A stretch of DNA of 64,000 bases from Dioscorea cayenensis subsp. rotundata (taxonomy: Eukaryota; Streptophyta; Magnoliopsida; Dioscoreales; Dioscoreaceae): positions 186,001 to 250,000 of the forward strand of contig NC_052492.1 in assembly GCF_009730915.1 (NCBI RefSeq), read 5' to 3'. Positions 63,501 to 64,000 of the stretch are shown here, in pieces. Below the pieces are notes generated by a model. That model was not told where the DNA came from. It did no database searches and worked only from the letters and a program-made list of their open reading frames with translations. The translations under genes and the position numbers were made by a program. Within the stretch, counting starts at the first letter, position 1. The number at the start of each line of letters is the position of its first letter.

Positions 63501-64000
63501 ACAGCAGCTTGTCAATGGAATCACTAGATGGCACATTTAACTATAGAAACAAAGATTGCACAAGGATAAAGAAAGCTTACAACGCTGCGGTTGTAGATGA
63601 CGCGGAGAGCATCACCAGCACTAATGGCATCGTGGGATTCGATGGTGGAAACGGAGAAAGAGAAGGAGGAGGGAGGCTTGATCCACTGGGACTTGTTGAG
63701 GTAGTCCTTGACCTGGTTTGCATGGGCGCAGCAGAAGACGAAGACCTCCTCAACACCAACAGACTCCAGCCACGCCAGCGTGTACTCAATCATCGGCACG
63801 TTCACCAGCGGTAGCAACACCTTCACCAAGACTCAAAATTTCACTGCAAATCAAAACACCAGGCAAACCCTAGCCCTAAACCTGAACCTAGAAAGGAAGG
63901 AGAGCCACCAAACCTTCGGGCGCTCGAGAGTGATGGGGCGGAACTTGGTGGCGAAGCTGTCAGCGAGGAGAACAGCCTGTAGAGGGACACGGGCGAGCTC
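57593..64000 (-). CDS. EIF2B5: Translation initiation factor eIF2B subunit epsilon (5' end outside window)
   Basis: Catalytic subunit of the guanine-nucleotide exchange factor that recharges eIF2 with GTP. Exons seen: 63914-64000 (partial), 63581-63820, 63161-63475, 62939-63046, 62406-62598, 61681-61943, 60985-61114, 60648-60727, 59972-60229, 59806-59879, 59309-59400, 58753-58835, 58485-58556, 57811-57936, 57593-57643. All phases agree; 723 aa are visible and the start lies beyond the right edge. Residues 1-230 are the nucleotidyltransferase-like domain ([38 protein letters not shown]). About 315-402 are left-handed beta-helix hexapeptide repeats ([15 protein letters not shown]). About 440-540 form an acidic linker. 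The C-terminal W2/HEAT domain (about 560-715) ends FIKW, then an acidic tail [10 protein letters not shown]. The acceptor at 63820 is weak (GGTGAAG) but keeps the frame. Confidence 0.93.
58872..59097 (-). mobile_element. tRNA-derived SINE in an eIF2B-epsilon intron, 18-bp TSD
   Basis: On the minus strand it begins with a tRNA-like head: GGTCGTTGATAGAGCTCTCA (A-box region), then GAGAGTTCGATTCTCGG (B box), followed by a GC-rich body and a short CCCCAAAAAAA tail at its 58872 side. Perfect 18-bp target duplications CATAAGAACAATTTAATT flank it (58854-58871 and 59098-59115), the kind made by LINE-driven insertion. The body is about 226 bp. It sits in the intron 58836-59308, so its duplication starts only 18 bases from the splice acceptor of the exon 58753-58835. 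The SINE is in the same orientation as the host gene. The perfect duplication suggests a recent insertion. Confidence 0.92.

Overview
The window looks like nuclear DNA of a flowering plant. It is AT-rich with short to medium GT-AG introns, and every recognisable gene is a plant family: R2R3-MYB, EXO84, PSAT1-type acyltransferase, KRP cyclin-kinase inhibitor, KCS, cytosolic glutathione reductase, PP2-type F-box proteins and eIF2B-epsilon. The flavour of the proteins suggests a non-grass monocot, but that is a guess from memory and not shown by the sequence. One exact 1000-base run of N (47443-48442) marks an assembly gap.

Layout: an R2R3-MYB gene (+, 63-928) converges on a large EXO84 exocyst gene (-, 1104-8665), whose introns hold two LTR fossils. 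A PSAT1-like phospholipid:sterol acyltransferase (+, 10047-15076) converges on a KRP cell-cycle inhibitor (-, 16204-18817). Next come a small LEA-like gene with a strong ABRE upstream (+, 21154-21772), a small plant-specific protein (-, 22779-23117), a secreted glycine-rich cell-wall protein (-, 24156-25082), an intronless 3-ketoacyl-CoA synthase (-, 26068-27405) and a 16-exon cytosolic glutathione reductase (-, 28449-33907). A SINE with a Mutator-type MITE inside its tail (34734-35187) precedes the phosphopantetheine adenylyltransferase gene (+, 35404-37805).

From 39150 to 56137 lies a tandem cluster of F-box/PP2 genes: three intact copies, all with the same three-exon plan, and one decayed mosaic copy. 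A 7.1 kb Mutator-like element (42248-49328, with perfect 9-bp target duplications) has split the cluster between copies 1 and 2. It carries a transposase zinc-knuckle remnant and, converging on it, a decayed multi-exon Ulp1/SENP-like peptidase gene, the layout of Kaonashi-type (KI) MULEs. The introns of that cargo gene are filled with a TTTAAAC-periodic repeat. The right end is most of an eIF2B-epsilon gene (-, 57593 to beyond 64000) with a SINE next to one splice acceptor.

The genes are mostly independent housekeeping or regulatory loci; only the F-box/PP2 copies form a functional cluster. Exon coordinates were worked out by hand from splice motifs and frame continuity, and each model closes to a whole number of codons. 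The observations most worth following are the EXO84 C-terminal extension behind a frame-switching 121-nt intron, the MULE with its repeat-filled introns, and the mosaic PP2 pseudogene.
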